From positions 1 through 43,199 of the forward strand of contig JAJUFC010000019.1 of assembly GCA_029263855.1 (NCBI GenBank): 43,199 nucleotides of DNA, written 5' to 3'. This document shows, in pieces, positions 1-7,997 of the stretch (positions within the stretch are counted from its first letter, which is position 1; every line of letters begins with the position of its first letter). The DNA is from Candidatus Thermochlorobacteriaceae bacterium (GTDB taxonomy: Bacteria > Bacteroidota > Chlorobiia > Chlorobiales > Thermochlorobacteraceae). A program made the translations under genes and the position numbers. The notes under the pieces are model-generated. The model ran no database searches. It was not told the origin of the DNA and saw only the letters and a list, made by a program, of their open reading frames with translations.

Positions 1-243
1 CTCATCTTTGAACACTTTCATCTCGTCTTTGAAGTCCAGCATCTCATCTTTGAACACTTTCATCTCGTCTTTGAAGTCCAGCATCTCATCTTTGAACACT
101 TTCATCTCGTCTTTGAAGTCCAGCATCTCATCTTTGAACACCTTCATCTCATCTTTGAAGTCTTTCATCTCGTTCTTGAAGTCTTTCATCTCGTCTTTGA
201 AGTCTTTCATCTCGTTCTTGAAGTCTTTCATCTCGTCTTTGAG
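1..243. repeat. Tandem 21/42-bp repeats encoding coiled-coil heptads
   Basis: Three almost identical 42-bp units (1-42, 43-84, 85-126) are followed by further 21-bp units that diverge slightly up to about 243. Each 21-bp unit encodes one heptad on the - strand, and the 42-bp unit encodes an alternating pair (KVFKDEM / LDFKDEM). The near-identity of the left units at DNA level indicates recent expansion by slippage or unequal recombination. Copy number beyond the left edge cannot be seen. Confidence 0.9.
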
Positions 244-348
244 AAGTTGGTTTTCGGCTTCGGCACGACGCGCCGCCAGCGCGCTCTGAGCCAGAAATTC
301 TCCTAATACGGCTTCCAAGTCGCTTACGCGACGCTCTAAATTTCCCAT
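1..348 (-). CDS. Coiled-coil heptad-repeat protein, N-terminal part (runs off left edge)
   Basis: An open frame of 116 codons on the - strand begins at ATG 348-346 and is still open at base 1, so only the N-terminus is in the window. The first ~37 residues (MGNLERRVSDLEAVLGEF then QSALAARRAEAENQLL) look like a short amphipathic helix. The rest is an uninterrupted run of seven-residue units of the type DEMKDFK / NEMKDFK / DEMKVFK / DEMLDFK, an ideal coiled-coil heptad pattern. Such N-termini occur in DUF3782-type proteins, where a nuclease-like (PD-(D/E)XK fold) domain follows. That domain would lie outside the window, so the assignment is a guess from the N-terminus only. The + strand reading of the same bases (Ser/Phe/Ile-rich) is the shadow. 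The gene is divergent from serA. Confidence 0.7.
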   Translation of the reverse strand, partial: MGNLERRVSDLEAVLGEFLAQSALAARRAEAENQLLKDEMKDFKNEMKDFKDEMKDFKNEMKDFKDEMKVFKDEMLDFKDEMKVFKDEMLDFKDEMKVFKDEMLDFKDEMKVFKDE

Positions 349-494
349 GTTAACTTTGGATAATTTGAGTTTCCATCAATATAACAAAAACCCTCACGCC
401 TTCATTTCACAGAGCGCGCGAAAATCCCGCGAAAATCTTTATACTTGCGACCTCTTTTCAAAATAACTTTTTACACGACACGCTCACCTCAAAC

Positions 495-2075
495 ATGAAG
501 GTTCTCATTTTAGATAACATCGAGAAAACTTGTGGCGAACTTCTTGCCCACAATGGCTTTGCCGTCACGGAGAAATCCAAACTCTCAAAAGATGAACTTA
601 AATCTATCATCAGTGAATACGATGTGCTTTTAGTGCGAAGCGCGACGAAAGTTACTGCCGATATTCTTGAACTCGGAAAGAACCTTAAACTCATTGGTCG
701 CGCTGGCGCAGGCGTTGATAACATCGATATTGAAGCGTCGACGCGACAAGGCGTGATTGTGATGAATACCCCTGGAGGCAATACGATTTCCGCTGCCGAA
801 CACACTTGTGGCATGATTCTTTCCGTTGCCCGCCTGATTCCACAAGCCCATGCAGAAACGAAGCGCGGCATTTGGGATAAAAAGAAATGGCTTGGGCGCG
901 AACTTGACGGGAAAACGCTTGCTGTGATTGGTCTTGGCAAAATCGGTCGCGAAGTTGCACTGCGCATGCAAGGTTTTGGCATGAAAACCGTTGGATATGA
1001 CCCGATGCTTCCTGCGGAAGTCGCGGCGAAATCGAGCATAGTGCTCTTGCCGCTTGAAGAAAATTTTCGCCAAGCCGATTTCATTACCATTCACACGCCG
1101 CTTAATGAAGCCACTCGCAATCTCATCTCTGCAAAAACGATTGCATTGATGAAAGACGGGGTTCGGATAGTCAACTGCGCACGGGGCGGAATTATTCATG
1201 AAGCAGATTTAGCCGCAGCCTTGAAGTCGGGCAAAGTTGCCGCCGCCGCCCTCGATGTTTTTGATGTCGAACCGATTTCGCCAGAGAATCCTCTCCTGAA
1301 CTGCGAGAACGCCATTTTAACCCCGCATATTGCCGCCTCGACGGTAGAAGCGCAAGAAAAGGTCGCGATACAAATCGCCGAACAAATCGTTGAGTGGAAG
1401 AACACCCATAAACTCATTGGTGCGGTCAATGCGTCTGTTGCCGAACTCGCTCAACACAGCGATGTTCAAGCGTTCCTTTTGCTTGCTAAAAAACTTGGTA
1501 GTATGCAAGCCAAATTGCACGAAGGAAAACCGAAGTCGTTTTGTGTAACGTATTCGGGAGATTTTTTACGCAAGTTCGGTGAAGCTATTACTGCCGCCGC
1601 TTTGAAAGGCTACCTTTCAACCATGGAATCTGATGGTGTCAATTACATCAATGTGTTCTCGAGAGCGCATGACATGGGGCTTCATGTTGAGCAGTGTCGC
1701 GAAAAGGAAAATCCAAACTACACCAGCCTTGTTCGCGTCGATTACGAGACGGACATGGGCAAGCGGACGCTGAGCGGCATTGTGCTTGGCAACAAAGACC
1801 CGCGTATCGTGCAGGTTGATACGTTTGATTGCGAGTTCAAGCCCGAAGGCACGATTTTGATTTATACCAACGACGACAAACCAGGCGTGCTTTCAAATGT
1901 TGTTTCCGCGCTTCATCACGGAAATATCAACATTGCCAACGTCTCGCTTTCGCGCAACGAAGAGAAAACAATGGCTCTCACACTCGTTGGCATCGACGGC
2001 GATTTAGATGCCGCTACGCTTGAACAGATTGCGAAAGTCGCAGGCGTCTATAACCCACGCCTGCTAAAGATATGA
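495..2075 (+). CDS. serA: D-3-phosphoglycerate dehydrogenase, long ACT-domain form
   Basis: This 526-residue protein should oxidise 3-phosphoglycerate to 3-phosphohydroxypyruvate with NAD+, the first step of serine synthesis in the cytoplasm. Visible features are the substrate-domain motif RAGAGVDNID (69-78), the Rossmann loop GLGKIG (146-151), and the catalytic set Arg230 (NCARGG), Glu259 (DVEP) and His278 (TPHIAAST). An intervening regulatory domain (~315-445) and a C-terminal ACT domain (~450-526, starting GTILIYTNDDKPGVL) follow. The length matches the long bacterial type, in which the ACT domain commonly mediates serine feedback. The start is ATG 495, with no clear Shine-Dalgarno. The ~145-bp gap to the divergent coiled-coil gene presumably holds both promoters. 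Confidence 0.96.
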   Translation: MKVLILDNIEKTCGELLAHNGFAVTEKSKLSKDELKSIISEYDVLLVRSATKVTADILELGKNLKLIGRAGAGVDNIDIEASTRQGVIVMNTPGGNTISAAEHTCGMILSVARLIPQAHAETKRGIWDKKKWLGRELDGKTLAVIGLGKIGREVALRMQGFGMKTVGYDPMLPAEVAAKSSIVLLPLEENFRQADFITIHTPLNEATRNLISAKTIALMKDGVRIVNCARGGIIHEADLAAALKSGKVAAAALDVFDVEPISPENPLLNCENAILTPHIAASTVEAQEKVAIQIAEQIVEWKNTHKLIGAVNASVAELAQHSDVQAFLLLAKKLGSMQAKLHEGKPKSFCVTYSGDFLRKFGEAITAAALKGYLSTMESDGVNYINVFSRAHDMGLHVEQCREKENPNYTSLVRVDYETDMGKRTLSGIVLGNKDPRIVQVDTFDCEFKPEGTILIYTNDDKPGVLSNVVSALHHGNINIANVSLSRNEEKTMALTLVGIDGDLDAATLEQIAKVAGVYNPRLLKI

Positions 2076-2097
2076 GCAAGTTTATATGAGCAAGTTT
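2070..2097 (+). repeat. Perfect 14-bp tandem duplication over the serA stop codon
   Basis: The unit ATATGAGCAAGTTT occurs twice back to back (2070-2083 and 2084-2097). The first copy contains the serA TGA stop (2073-2075), so the second reproduces the same stop context just downstream. It fills most of the 33-bp gap before the next gene. It is probably a simple slippage duplication. Confidence 0.85.
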
Positions 2098-2108
2098 CCG
2101 TTATCATT

Positions 2109-3020
2109 ATGCACCGTTTTTTCTTAATCATTCTACTTTTCAACACGACTGCTGTGAGTGCGCAATCATCTATACCGTCTCGCCTTCGCCCGTTACCCAA
2201 GTTTGATTTTGAAGGGCATCGCGGCGCACGCGGACTTTTGCCTGAAAATACCATTCCCTCGTTTCTGAAAGCTTTGGAGTTTGGCGTAACGACGCTTGAA
2301 ATGGACGTCGTGATTACCAAAGACCATCAAGTTGTGCTTTCTCACGAGCCGTATCTTTCAAGTGAAATTTGCTCCAAGCCCGACGGCACGCCGATTTCTG
2401 CAAGCGAAGAAAAAGCTTCCAACATTTACATGATGACCTTTGCCGAACTCGCTCGCTATGACTGCGGCAAACGCGGTCATGCTCGTTTCCCACAGCAACA
2501 GCCGCAACCGGCAACCAAGCCGCTCCTGCGCGACGTGATTCAATCCGTTGAGAAAGTCTGTCAAGAGCGTGGGTTACCGCCCGTCTTCTACAACATTGAA
2601 ACCAAATCTACCCCCGCAGGCGACGGCGTTTTTCACCCTCGCCCCTCCGAATTTGCTCGGCTCGTTTATGAAGAAGTGAAACGAAACGAGGTCTTGGATA
2701 GAACCATCTTTCAATCGTTTGATGAACGCACCCTTGAGTCGCTTCATGCCCTCGATAGCGACCTCTACTTTTGCTTGCTTGTTGAAAACTCCGACGGACT
2801 TGAAAAAAATCTCGCCCGACTTTCGTTCCAACCACAGATTTACAGTCCCTACTATAAACTCGTTTCGCCCGAACTTGTCAGAGACGTGCGACGCAGAGGC
2901 ATGAAGCTTATCGTATGGACGGTCAATACGCTTGAAGAGATGAAACACTTGAAGGCGATGGGCATCGACGGCATCATTACCGATTATCCAAACTTGAAGT
3001 CGGCTTTGGTTTCGGAATAA
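2109..3020 (+). CDS. Secreted glycerophosphodiester phosphodiesterase
   Basis: A 303-residue GDPD family enzyme, which hydrolyses glycerophosphodiesters to glycerol-3-phosphate and an alcohol. The first ~19 residues (MHRFFLIILLFNTTAVSAQ) form a signal peptide, so it acts in the periplasm or outside, probably recycling phospholipid head groups. The active-site pattern of the TIM-barrel family is present: His37-Arg38 (EGHRGARG), Glu46 (PENT), Glu64 and Asp66 (LEMDVV), and His79 (LSHEP). The C-terminal IVWTVNT and GIDGIITDYP are the usual last strands of the barrel. It lies 33 bp after serA on the same strand and may be cotranscribed, though no functional link is evident. UgpQ-type cytosolic enzymes are related but lack the signal. 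Confidence 0.93.
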   Translation: MHRFFLIILLFNTTAVSAQSSIPSRLRPLPKFDFEGHRGARGLLPENTIPSFLKALEFGVTTLEMDVVITKDHQVVLSHEPYLSSEICSKPDGTPISASEEKASNIYMMTFAELARYDCGKRGHARFPQQQPQPATKPLLRDVIQSVEKVCQERGLPPVFYNIETKSTPAGDGVFHPRPSEFARLVYEEVKRNEVLDRTIFQSFDERTLESLHALDSDLYFCLLVENSDGLEKNLARLSFQPQIYSPYYKLVSPELVRDVRRRGMKLIVWTVNTLEEMKHLKAMGIDGIITDYPNLKSALVSE

Positions 3021-3092
3021 AATCCGAGAGGAATCTTGTGCTCGACTTTTTCAAATTCTCTCAAAGTTCGTTACTTTTGCGTTTGCGTTTCT

Positions 3093-3174
3093 GCCCAGAT
3101 GGCGGAATTGGTAGACGCACTCGTTTCAGGTGCGAGCGCCGCGAGGCATAGGAGTTCGAGTCTCCTTCTGGGCA
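3093..3174 (+). tRNA. tRNA-Leu (anticodon CAG)
   Basis: The acceptor stem GCCCAGA (3093-3099) pairs with TCTGGGC (3167-3173), followed by discriminator A3174. The D-arm is typical (GGCGGAATTGGTAGACGC). The anticodon stem CTCGT/GCGAG encloses the loop TTCAGGT, giving CAG. A short variable arm and a T-arm with GTTCGAGTC follow. The CCA end is not encoded (CAA follows the discriminator). Confidence 0.95.
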
Positions 3175-3266
3175 CAACATTTAAATCGCTGACATGACAC
3201 AACTTTTAGACCTTCTTGATACCCATCGCAAATATGAATTATGCCTCATCTTGATGCGCGCCTTTA

Positions 3267-3305
3267 ATGCATCTTTGGTTTATGCCAAAGATGCATTTTT
3301 GTTTT
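3267..3305 (+). terminator. Rho-independent terminator after tRNA-Leu
   Basis: A perfect 12-bp inverted repeat, ATGCATCTTTGG (3267-3278) and CCAAAGATGCAT (3285-3296), with a 6-nt loop is followed by TTTTGTTTT. It lies between tRNA-Leu and the GTG start of the zinc-ribbon gene, so it most likely ends the tRNA transcript. Confidence 0.85.
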
Positions 3306-3339
3306 GAGCCTATTTTTTCAACTTTAACGATTTTTTACA

Positions 3340-4143
3340 GTGCAACACGATAAAATGCGCCTCCTTGTTCGCCTTCAACGCTTGGACAGCGAGCTTTTTG
3401 AAGTGCTAAGCGAGCAGCGCGGCTTGCCCGAAGAAATCAACGACCTCAAAGTTCAGGCAACCGCTTACGCCGCCATACTGAACGCTCGCAAAAAAAAGCA
3501 CGACGAAAGCGAGGTTCAAAAGCGACTTCTCGCCGCCGAAATCCAAGCCGCCCAAGAAAAGATTAAAAAGTATAAAGATGCCCAAACCTCTGCGCGTAAT
3601 AACAAAGAATATGACGCGCTCTCCAAACAAATTGAGTTTGAGGAACTTGAAATCAAGAAGGCTGAATCTAAAATCAAAGCCATCGATGAAGAACACCAAC
3701 GCCAACTCGACCTTGAAGCCAACGGCAAGGCTCTTCTCGACGAAAACAACTTTGATGAAGTAACTGATGAGATGATGCCGACCGAGTATTTGCAAACACG
3801 CATCAAATCCATTGAGTCCGAAATCGAGGAAAAATCGAGCGAACTGACCGCTATCATCAAGGAAACTCAATCCGAGATTGACGCGCTGAACGAAAAAATC
3901 AAAGCGCAACGCGCGCTCATCTTGCAATCCGATAAACACGCGCTCTCTAACTTCGATGCCTTGCGCAGTGGCGGAATCCAAAACGTCGTCGTCAAATTCG
4001 CTCGCGGCGCATGCGGCGGCTGTAACTCGCGGGTGCCCGCCAGCAAACATGCGACGATTCATCAAGGCGGCTTTTACACGTGCGAAGCATGCGGGCGAAT
4101 TGTCGTTCATGAGCGTTTCTTTGAAGAAACCATGAACGATTGA
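3340..4143 (+). CDS. Coiled-coil protein with C4 zinc ribbon (DUF164/CdsZ-like)
   Basis: A 267-residue protein. Residues ~10-200 form long charged helices (for example IQAAQEKIKKYKDAQTSARN), which pack as an antiparallel coiled coil in this family. The C-terminus carries a zinc ribbon with two CxxC knuckles, Cys225/Cys228 (ACGGCN) and Cys248/Cys251 (TCEACGR). The sequence ARNNKEYDAL in the middle of the helices is characteristic of the family. Homologues are widespread and essential in some bacteria, but the precise role is not settled (nucleic-acid or protein-complex scaffold proposed). The start is GTG 3340, with a possible internal ATG at 3355. The terminator just upstream argues for its own promoter within the last ~40 bases. 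Confidence 0.85.
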   Translation: MQHDKMRLLVRLQRLDSELFEVLSEQRGLPEEINDLKVQATAYAAILNARKKKHDESEVQKRLLAAEIQAAQEKIKKYKDAQTSARNNKEYDALSKQIEFEELEIKKAESKIKAIDEEHQRQLDLEANGKALLDENNFDEVTDEMMPTEYLQTRIKSIESEIEEKSSELTAIIKETQSEIDALNEKIKAQRALILQSDKHALSNFDALRSGGIQNVVVKFARGACGGCNSRVPASKHATIHQGGFYTCEACGRIVVHERFFEETMND

Positions 4144-4180
4144 TTAACGCCGCGTCTTTTCGCCCAAACTTTGATGAACG

Positions 4181-4549
4181 ATGAAAAAAATTCTGCTCCT
4201 CTTCATACTGCTTTATGGCTGTCAGAGCGGTGAGATTAGGTTGAGCGAAGATGATGAACGTTTCGCCGCACTTTACGCCGATATTCTCTTGCTTCATGCC
4301 GATTACGAGCGCGTCAGCGAACGCGGCGCAACTTTCGCGAAGATTGATTCTCTCCAAAAAATATTTTCTCTTCATCACATTTCTTCCGAACAGTTCAACG
4401 CACAATTCAACCAATACCAAAACGACCCCGCACGATGGCTTAAAGTTCAAGACCGCGCACTCTCAATGCTGGACAAGCGGCGCGAGTTAAGTAGTCAAGA
4501 GATAAGTCCTCCGCTGAAAAGTTCCTTTAATTTGAACGATGACGAATGA
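4181..4549 (+). CDS. Small lipoprotein, DUF4296-like
   Basis: A 122-residue protein beginning MKKILLLFILLYGCQSG. This is a lipoprotein signal with lipobox LYGC, lipidated Cys14. The mature part is helical and charged, with one segment (FAALYADILLLHADYERV) like the DUF4296 family of Bacteroidota/Chlorobiota lipoproteins, whose function is unknown. Its stop overlaps the coaE start by 4 bases (ATGA at 4546-4549), so the two are translationally coupled. It lies 37 bp after the zinc-ribbon gene. The family assignment is tentative; the lipoprotein call is firm. Confidence 0.75.
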   Translation: MKKILLLFILLYGCQSGEIRLSEDDERFAALYADILLLHADYERVSERGATFAKIDSLQKIFSLHHISSEQFNAQFNQYQNDPARWLKVQDRALSMLDKRRELSSQEISPPLKSSFNLNDDE

Positions 4550-5163
4550 GTAAGCGAATCAAGCGCGTCGGCGTTACGGGAGGAATCGGAACGGGCAAGA
4601 CGACCGTCTGCAACTTTCTTCGCGCGCTCGGCTGCGAAATTTTTTCCGCCGACAGCGAAGCCAAACGATTGCAGGAAACCGACCCCGACGTGATTGAAGG
4701 CATCAAGACCATTTTTGGAGACGAGATTTACGACCACGCGATTCCCAATCGACAACGCATCGCCGAGATCATTTTTCGCGACGAAAAAAAACTGCGCGAA
4801 CTCAACGCCTTGATTCACCCGAAAGTCTTTCGCGCCTTTGACGACGCGGCGCGACGCGCCGAAGCCAACGGCAAAGCGATAATCGCCAAAGAAGCCGCGA
4901 TTTTGTTCGAATCGGGCGGCGACAAAGGATTGGACGCCGTGCTCGTCGTCGCCGCTGACTTGGACATACGCATGGCTCGCTTAAAGGCACGCGGACTTTC
5001 AGAAGCCGATATTCGCGCTCGAATGTCGCGCCAATTCTCGCAAGACGAATTGCTCAAACGCGCCGACCTTGTTGTGTGGAACAATCACTCGCTCGATAAG
5101 CTCGAAGCCGAAACGGAACGCGCTTATCTTGAACTTCTCGCGATTCCTTATCGGAAACCTTGA
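4546..5163 (+). CDS. coaE: Dephospho-CoA kinase
   Basis: A 205-residue P-loop kinase that catalyses the last step of coenzyme A synthesis, ATP-dependent phosphorylation of the ribose 3'-OH of dephospho-CoA. The Walker A motif is GGIGTGKTT (12-20). Further family motifs are SADSEAKRL, the lid region near LIHPKVFRAF, VLVVAADLDIRMARL, and the arginine-rich segment SEADIRARMSRQFSQDE. The length is typical. The start is fixed by the ATGA overlap with the lipoprotein gene. The ~87-bp AT-rich gap after it probably contains the promoter of the protease gene. Confidence 0.95.
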   Translation: MSKRIKRVGVTGGIGTGKTTVCNFLRALGCEIFSADSEAKRLQETDPDVIEGIKTIFGDEIYDHAIPNRQRIAEIIFRDEKKLRELNALIHPKVFRAFDDAARRAEANGKAIIAKEAAILFESGGDKGLDAVLVVAADLDIRMARLKARGLSEADIRARMSRQFSQDELLKRADLVVWNNHSLDKLEAETERAYLELLAIPYRKP

Positions 5164-5250
5164 AACACTTCACCGTTTTTTTAGTTTAACATTCTCGGTT
5201 TTTGCGCATCATTTCCTTTTGAATACATAAATCTTCAACGCTCTTCTATT

Positions 5251-6420
5251 ATGAAACTTCTCTTTTCTGTTTCTCTCGGCTTACTCTCTCTTCTTTCGGC
5301 TTGCGCTGAGCCAAAAAAGACCTCTCAACAGCAAGAGCGGGCCAGCAATTTTGCTTCGCCGAATACACTTTACGCGCAGAGCAAAATCGATGACGTCTCA
5401 AACTCTCGTCGCAACGCCATCACCAATGCCGTTGCGATTGCAAGCCCTGCTGTCGTCGGAATTAACGTCACCGAAATTCGCGAGTTCCAATACTACGACC
5501 CTTTCGCCGACCCTTTCTTTGATTACTTTTTCGGCGGCAGACGCAGGCAGTCCCCAAAAGTCCAACAAGAAATTAAAAGTCTCGGCTCAGGATTTTTGAT
5601 TTCTTCCGACGGCTACGTGATTTCAAATGCGCACGTCATTGGCAACGCCTCAAAGGTTGTGGTTACTTTAACCGACGGCACGAAGCACGACGCGAAAATC
5701 ATCGGCTCTGATGACTTAACAGACATCGCTCTCCTGAAAATCGACGGAAATAATTTTCCCTACCTCAAACTTGGAAACTCAGACGAAGTGATTGTCGGCG
5801 AGTGGGCGATTGCGCTCGGCAACCCGTTTGGGCTTTTCGACATCAACGATAAACCCACCGTAACCGTCGGCGTGATAAGTTCCGTTGGATTAAACTTTCC
5901 TAACCTTGACGGACGCTCGTATCGCGGCATGATTCAGACCGACGCGGCAATCAACAGCGGTAATTCGGGCGGCGCGCTCGTCAATGCCAACGCGGAAGTC
6001 ATTGGCGTGAACACCTTCATTTACACAGGCGGCGGGCAAGGCAATATCGGCATTGGCTTTGCAATCCCCATCAATCGCGTCAAACAAATCGCCGATGAAC
6101 TGCGTCGCTACGGAAAGATCGACCGCTCGTTCAAAACGGGAATTTCCGTTCAAGGCTTGAATCGTGGCTTGGCGCGCTACTTCGGCGTAAGCGAAGAGAT
6201 GTCGGGCGTCGTGATTACGAACATCGAGAAACGCTCCGCTGGCGAAAAAGCCGGATTGAAAATCGGCGATATCATCGTCGAAGCCAACGGCGTTGCCATT
6301 TCTACCGAACAAGATTTAATCAACACGGTGCGCGAAATGCGCGCGGGCGAATCGCTTCGTCTCAAAATTTTCCGAGACCGCCGCTATATCACAGCGGATG
6401 TCAGACTCGAGAAAGCCTAA
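5251..6420 (+). CDS. HtrA/DegP-type serine protease, lipoprotein with one PDZ domain
   Basis: A 389-residue envelope protease for misfolded proteins. The signal ends in a lipobox (LLSAC, Cys18), so the enzyme is predicted to be membrane anchored. The trypsin-like domain (~55-290) contains the triad His128 (SNAHVIGN), Asp158 (DLTDIALL) and Ser239 (NSGNSGGAL). One PDZ domain follows (~298-387: GVVITNIEKRSAGEKAGLKIGD). Having a single PDZ places it nearer DegS/HtrA than two-PDZ DegP. The acidic/aromatic loop YYDPFADPFFDYFFGG (81-96) is typical of the LA loop region. The gene is convergent with, and overlaps by 4 bases, the AtuA-like gene on the other strand. Confidence 0.94.
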   Translation: MKLLFSVSLGLLSLLSACAEPKKTSQQQERASNFASPNTLYAQSKIDDVSNSRRNAITNAVAIASPAVVGINVTEIREFQYYDPFADPFFDYFFGGRRRQSPKVQQEIKSLGSGFLISSDGYVISNAHVIGNASKVVVTLTDGTKHDAKIIGSDDLTDIALLKIDGNNFPYLKLGNSDEVIVGEWAIALGNPFGLFDINDKPTVTVGVISSVGLNFPNLDGRSYRGMIQTDAAINSGNSGGALVNANAEVIGVNTFIYTGGGQGNIGIGFAIPINRVKQIADELRRYGKIDRSFKTGISVQGLNRGLARYFGVSEEMSGVVITNIEKRSAGEKAGLKIGDIIVEANGVAISTEQDLINTVREMRAGESLRLKIFRDRRYITADVRLEKA

Positions 6421-6761
6421 CTTTTTTTGAGTTGCGGATACGCCGCTTCATCAAGGTCTAATTCCATTCGCAGTAGCGCAGCGGCAAAGGTTTTTCCTTG
6501 CGCGTCCAATTTTAGCGACTTCGTGCCGCCGCCGCCGAGCGCGTTGTGAAGAAGGAAATTTAGCGCGCCGATGTTCGGCAGTTCAAAGCGTTCAACTTCG
6601 CCAAGAACCATCTCGCCGAAGTGATTTTTGACGCGCTCCGCCGTCAGTTCCGATTTCAAAATCTCGTAGTATTCAGGCTTGCGCGCAATTACGCCGACAT
6701 TGACGCTGTCGCCTTTGTCGCCGCTTCTGCCGTGCGCAAGCGAAAAAAGTTGAATTTTCAT
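6417..6761 (-). CDS. AtuA-like ferredoxin-fold domain protein
   Basis: A 114-residue protein beginning MKIQLFSLAHGRSGDKGDSVNVG. The ARSGDKGD-like motif near residues 10-18 and the glycine-rich LLHNALGGGGTKSL (70-83) are hallmarks of the small domain that is either the C-terminal part of AtuA/DUF1446 acyclic-terpene-utilisation proteins or a stand-alone partner of them. The large AtuA domain is not encoded in this window. Its biochemical role is unknown. It sits 22 bp downstream of the YbbR-like gene on the same strand, so the two are probably cotranscribed. Confidence 0.8.
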   Translation of the reverse strand: MKIQLFSLAHGRSGDKGDSVNVGVIARKPEYYEILKSELTAERVKNHFGEMVLGEVERFELPNIGALNFLLHNALGGGGTKSLKLDAQGKTFAAALLRMELDLDEAAYPQLKKS

Positions 6762-6783
6762 CGGTGAGTTTTCTTGTTTGATT

Positions 6784-7740
6784 TTAGTTGCGCAAAATGT
6801 ATTGAATTTTTTCGGGCGACGTTCGTCGCAGTTCCAACCCCTTCGGAAACTTAACTGTCGGCGACACGTAGCCCGTCGTGTCGTTCAAGAGTTTTTCGCC
6901 GTCGATAATCACCGCAAGGCTTTCGGCTCTGACTTTGGCTAAATCGCCGACCGCCCCGCTCAACGTCAAATTCACGCGGCTTGGAATCAACGTCACATAC
7001 ACGGGACGCTTGGATTTCAAGAGCGAAACGGGCACGTCCTTAAATTCGCTTTCCGACAGTTGCTCCGCCACCCCGCGCACCTTGACTTTGCTTGCGCTTC
7101 GCGTTACAATCCCGCTCAAAGTGTCATCGAGCGAGAGTTCGAATTGAAATTCGTTGGCGACGTCGCGCTTGGTCGGAAACTCGGTTTTCCAAAACGAGAT
7201 TGATTCAATGACGCTTTGCGCGCCTGAAATGGTCAGACTTTCAGGCTGAATTTGAATGTTTGGGCGAATGAGGAAGCCAGGTTGCGGGCGCGGCGGCGCG
7301 GCTAATCGAATCGGAACGCGCTTCGTGATTTTTCTTTCAAGTTCCAACTCAATCACTTTGGGCTCGACCTCCAAAACTTTCATTCCTTCGGGAAAGGGCT
7401 TAATGTATTGCGATGCCTTCGCCAGCGTTTCAATCTCCAAAACGTCTTTTTGAACTTCGTTGCTCAAATCAATTTCCCACTTGGTCTGACCCAAATACAG
7501 CGAAAGAATTTTCCAACCTTCCGACTCGAGTTTGACTTCAATGCGCGTGGGATAATCGCCCTTGACGGTTTGCGTCGCATTCTCCGTTTTAAGCGCGACG
7601 GGCAACGAGATCGCGGCGGCGTATCGCTTCGTCATCGCCACGAAAAACCAAATCAGCAACGCGAAAAAGAGCGACCCGATGATTGACGGAATCCGCTTCA
7701 ACAACGGAATTATGGAAAACGACGGCGTTTGAGTCGACAC
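6784..7740 (-). CDS. YbbR/CdaR-like membrane-anchored protein
   Basis: A 318-residue protein with one N-terminal membrane helix (~18-36: IIGSLFFALLIWFFVAM) followed by repeated beta-rich YbbR-type domains on the outer face (~40-315; for example ISLPVALKT, TRIEVKLESEGW, ESLTISGAQSVIESI, VNLTLSGAVGDL). In Firmicutes CdaR modulates the diadenylate cyclase CdaA encoded next to it. Here no cdaA is adjacent, since the upstream gene is divergent and unrelated. The functional transfer is therefore weak. The 257 bp upstream contains no convincing gene. Confidence 0.8.
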   Translation of the reverse strand: MSTQTPSFSIIPLLKRIPSIIGSLFFALLIWFFVAMTKRYAAAISLPVALKTENATQTVKGDYPTRIEVKLESEGWKILSLYLGQTKWEIDLSNEVQKDVLEIETLAKASQYIKPFPEGMKVLEVEPKVIELELERKITKRVPIRLAAPPRPQPGFLIRPNIQIQPESLTISGAQSVIESISFWKTEFPTKRDVANEFQFELSLDDTLSGIVTRSASKVKVRGVAEQLSESEFKDVPVSLLKSKRPVYVTLIPSRVNLTLSGAVGDLAKVRAESLAVIIDGEKLLNDTTGYVSPTVKFPKGLELRRTSPEKIQYILRN

Positions 7741-7997
7741 GCTTTTCAGTGAAATCTAACTTTTGAAAAAGATAACGCTTTTCATCGGACTGCGGCGTTG
7801 AAAATGATCGCCTTGCGCTCAAAAAAAGACGGCAAATAAAATGGAAAAGCCTCCAAACGACTTCATAGCGCGCATTTGAAGCCAACCTCCCGCGCATTGC
7901 TAATGCTTGCAATCCGTCCAAGCGATTCGCTTCGCTCGCCCCAATTTCTCTTCTTTGTCTATTTTTCGCCTCGATAACGTTTGCAAGAACCTAAAGT

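Noticed and set aside
8-289. 93-codon + strand Ser/Leu/Phe-rich repeat protein
   Set aside because: The opposite strand reads as ideal coiled-coil heptads with a normal N-terminus, so this frame is the shadow.
458-1090. 210-codon frame opposite serA
   Set aside because: It is the shadow of a strongly supported serA frame.
3194-3307. 37-codon frame starting ATGACACAACTTTTAGAC after tRNA-Leu
   Set aside because: It ends inside the terminator hairpin, has no recognisable domain and no ribosome binding site.
7589-7921. 110-codon - strand frame upstream of the YbbR-like gene
   Set aside because: It largely overlaps the YbbR coding region in another frame, is Arg-rich and resembles no family.
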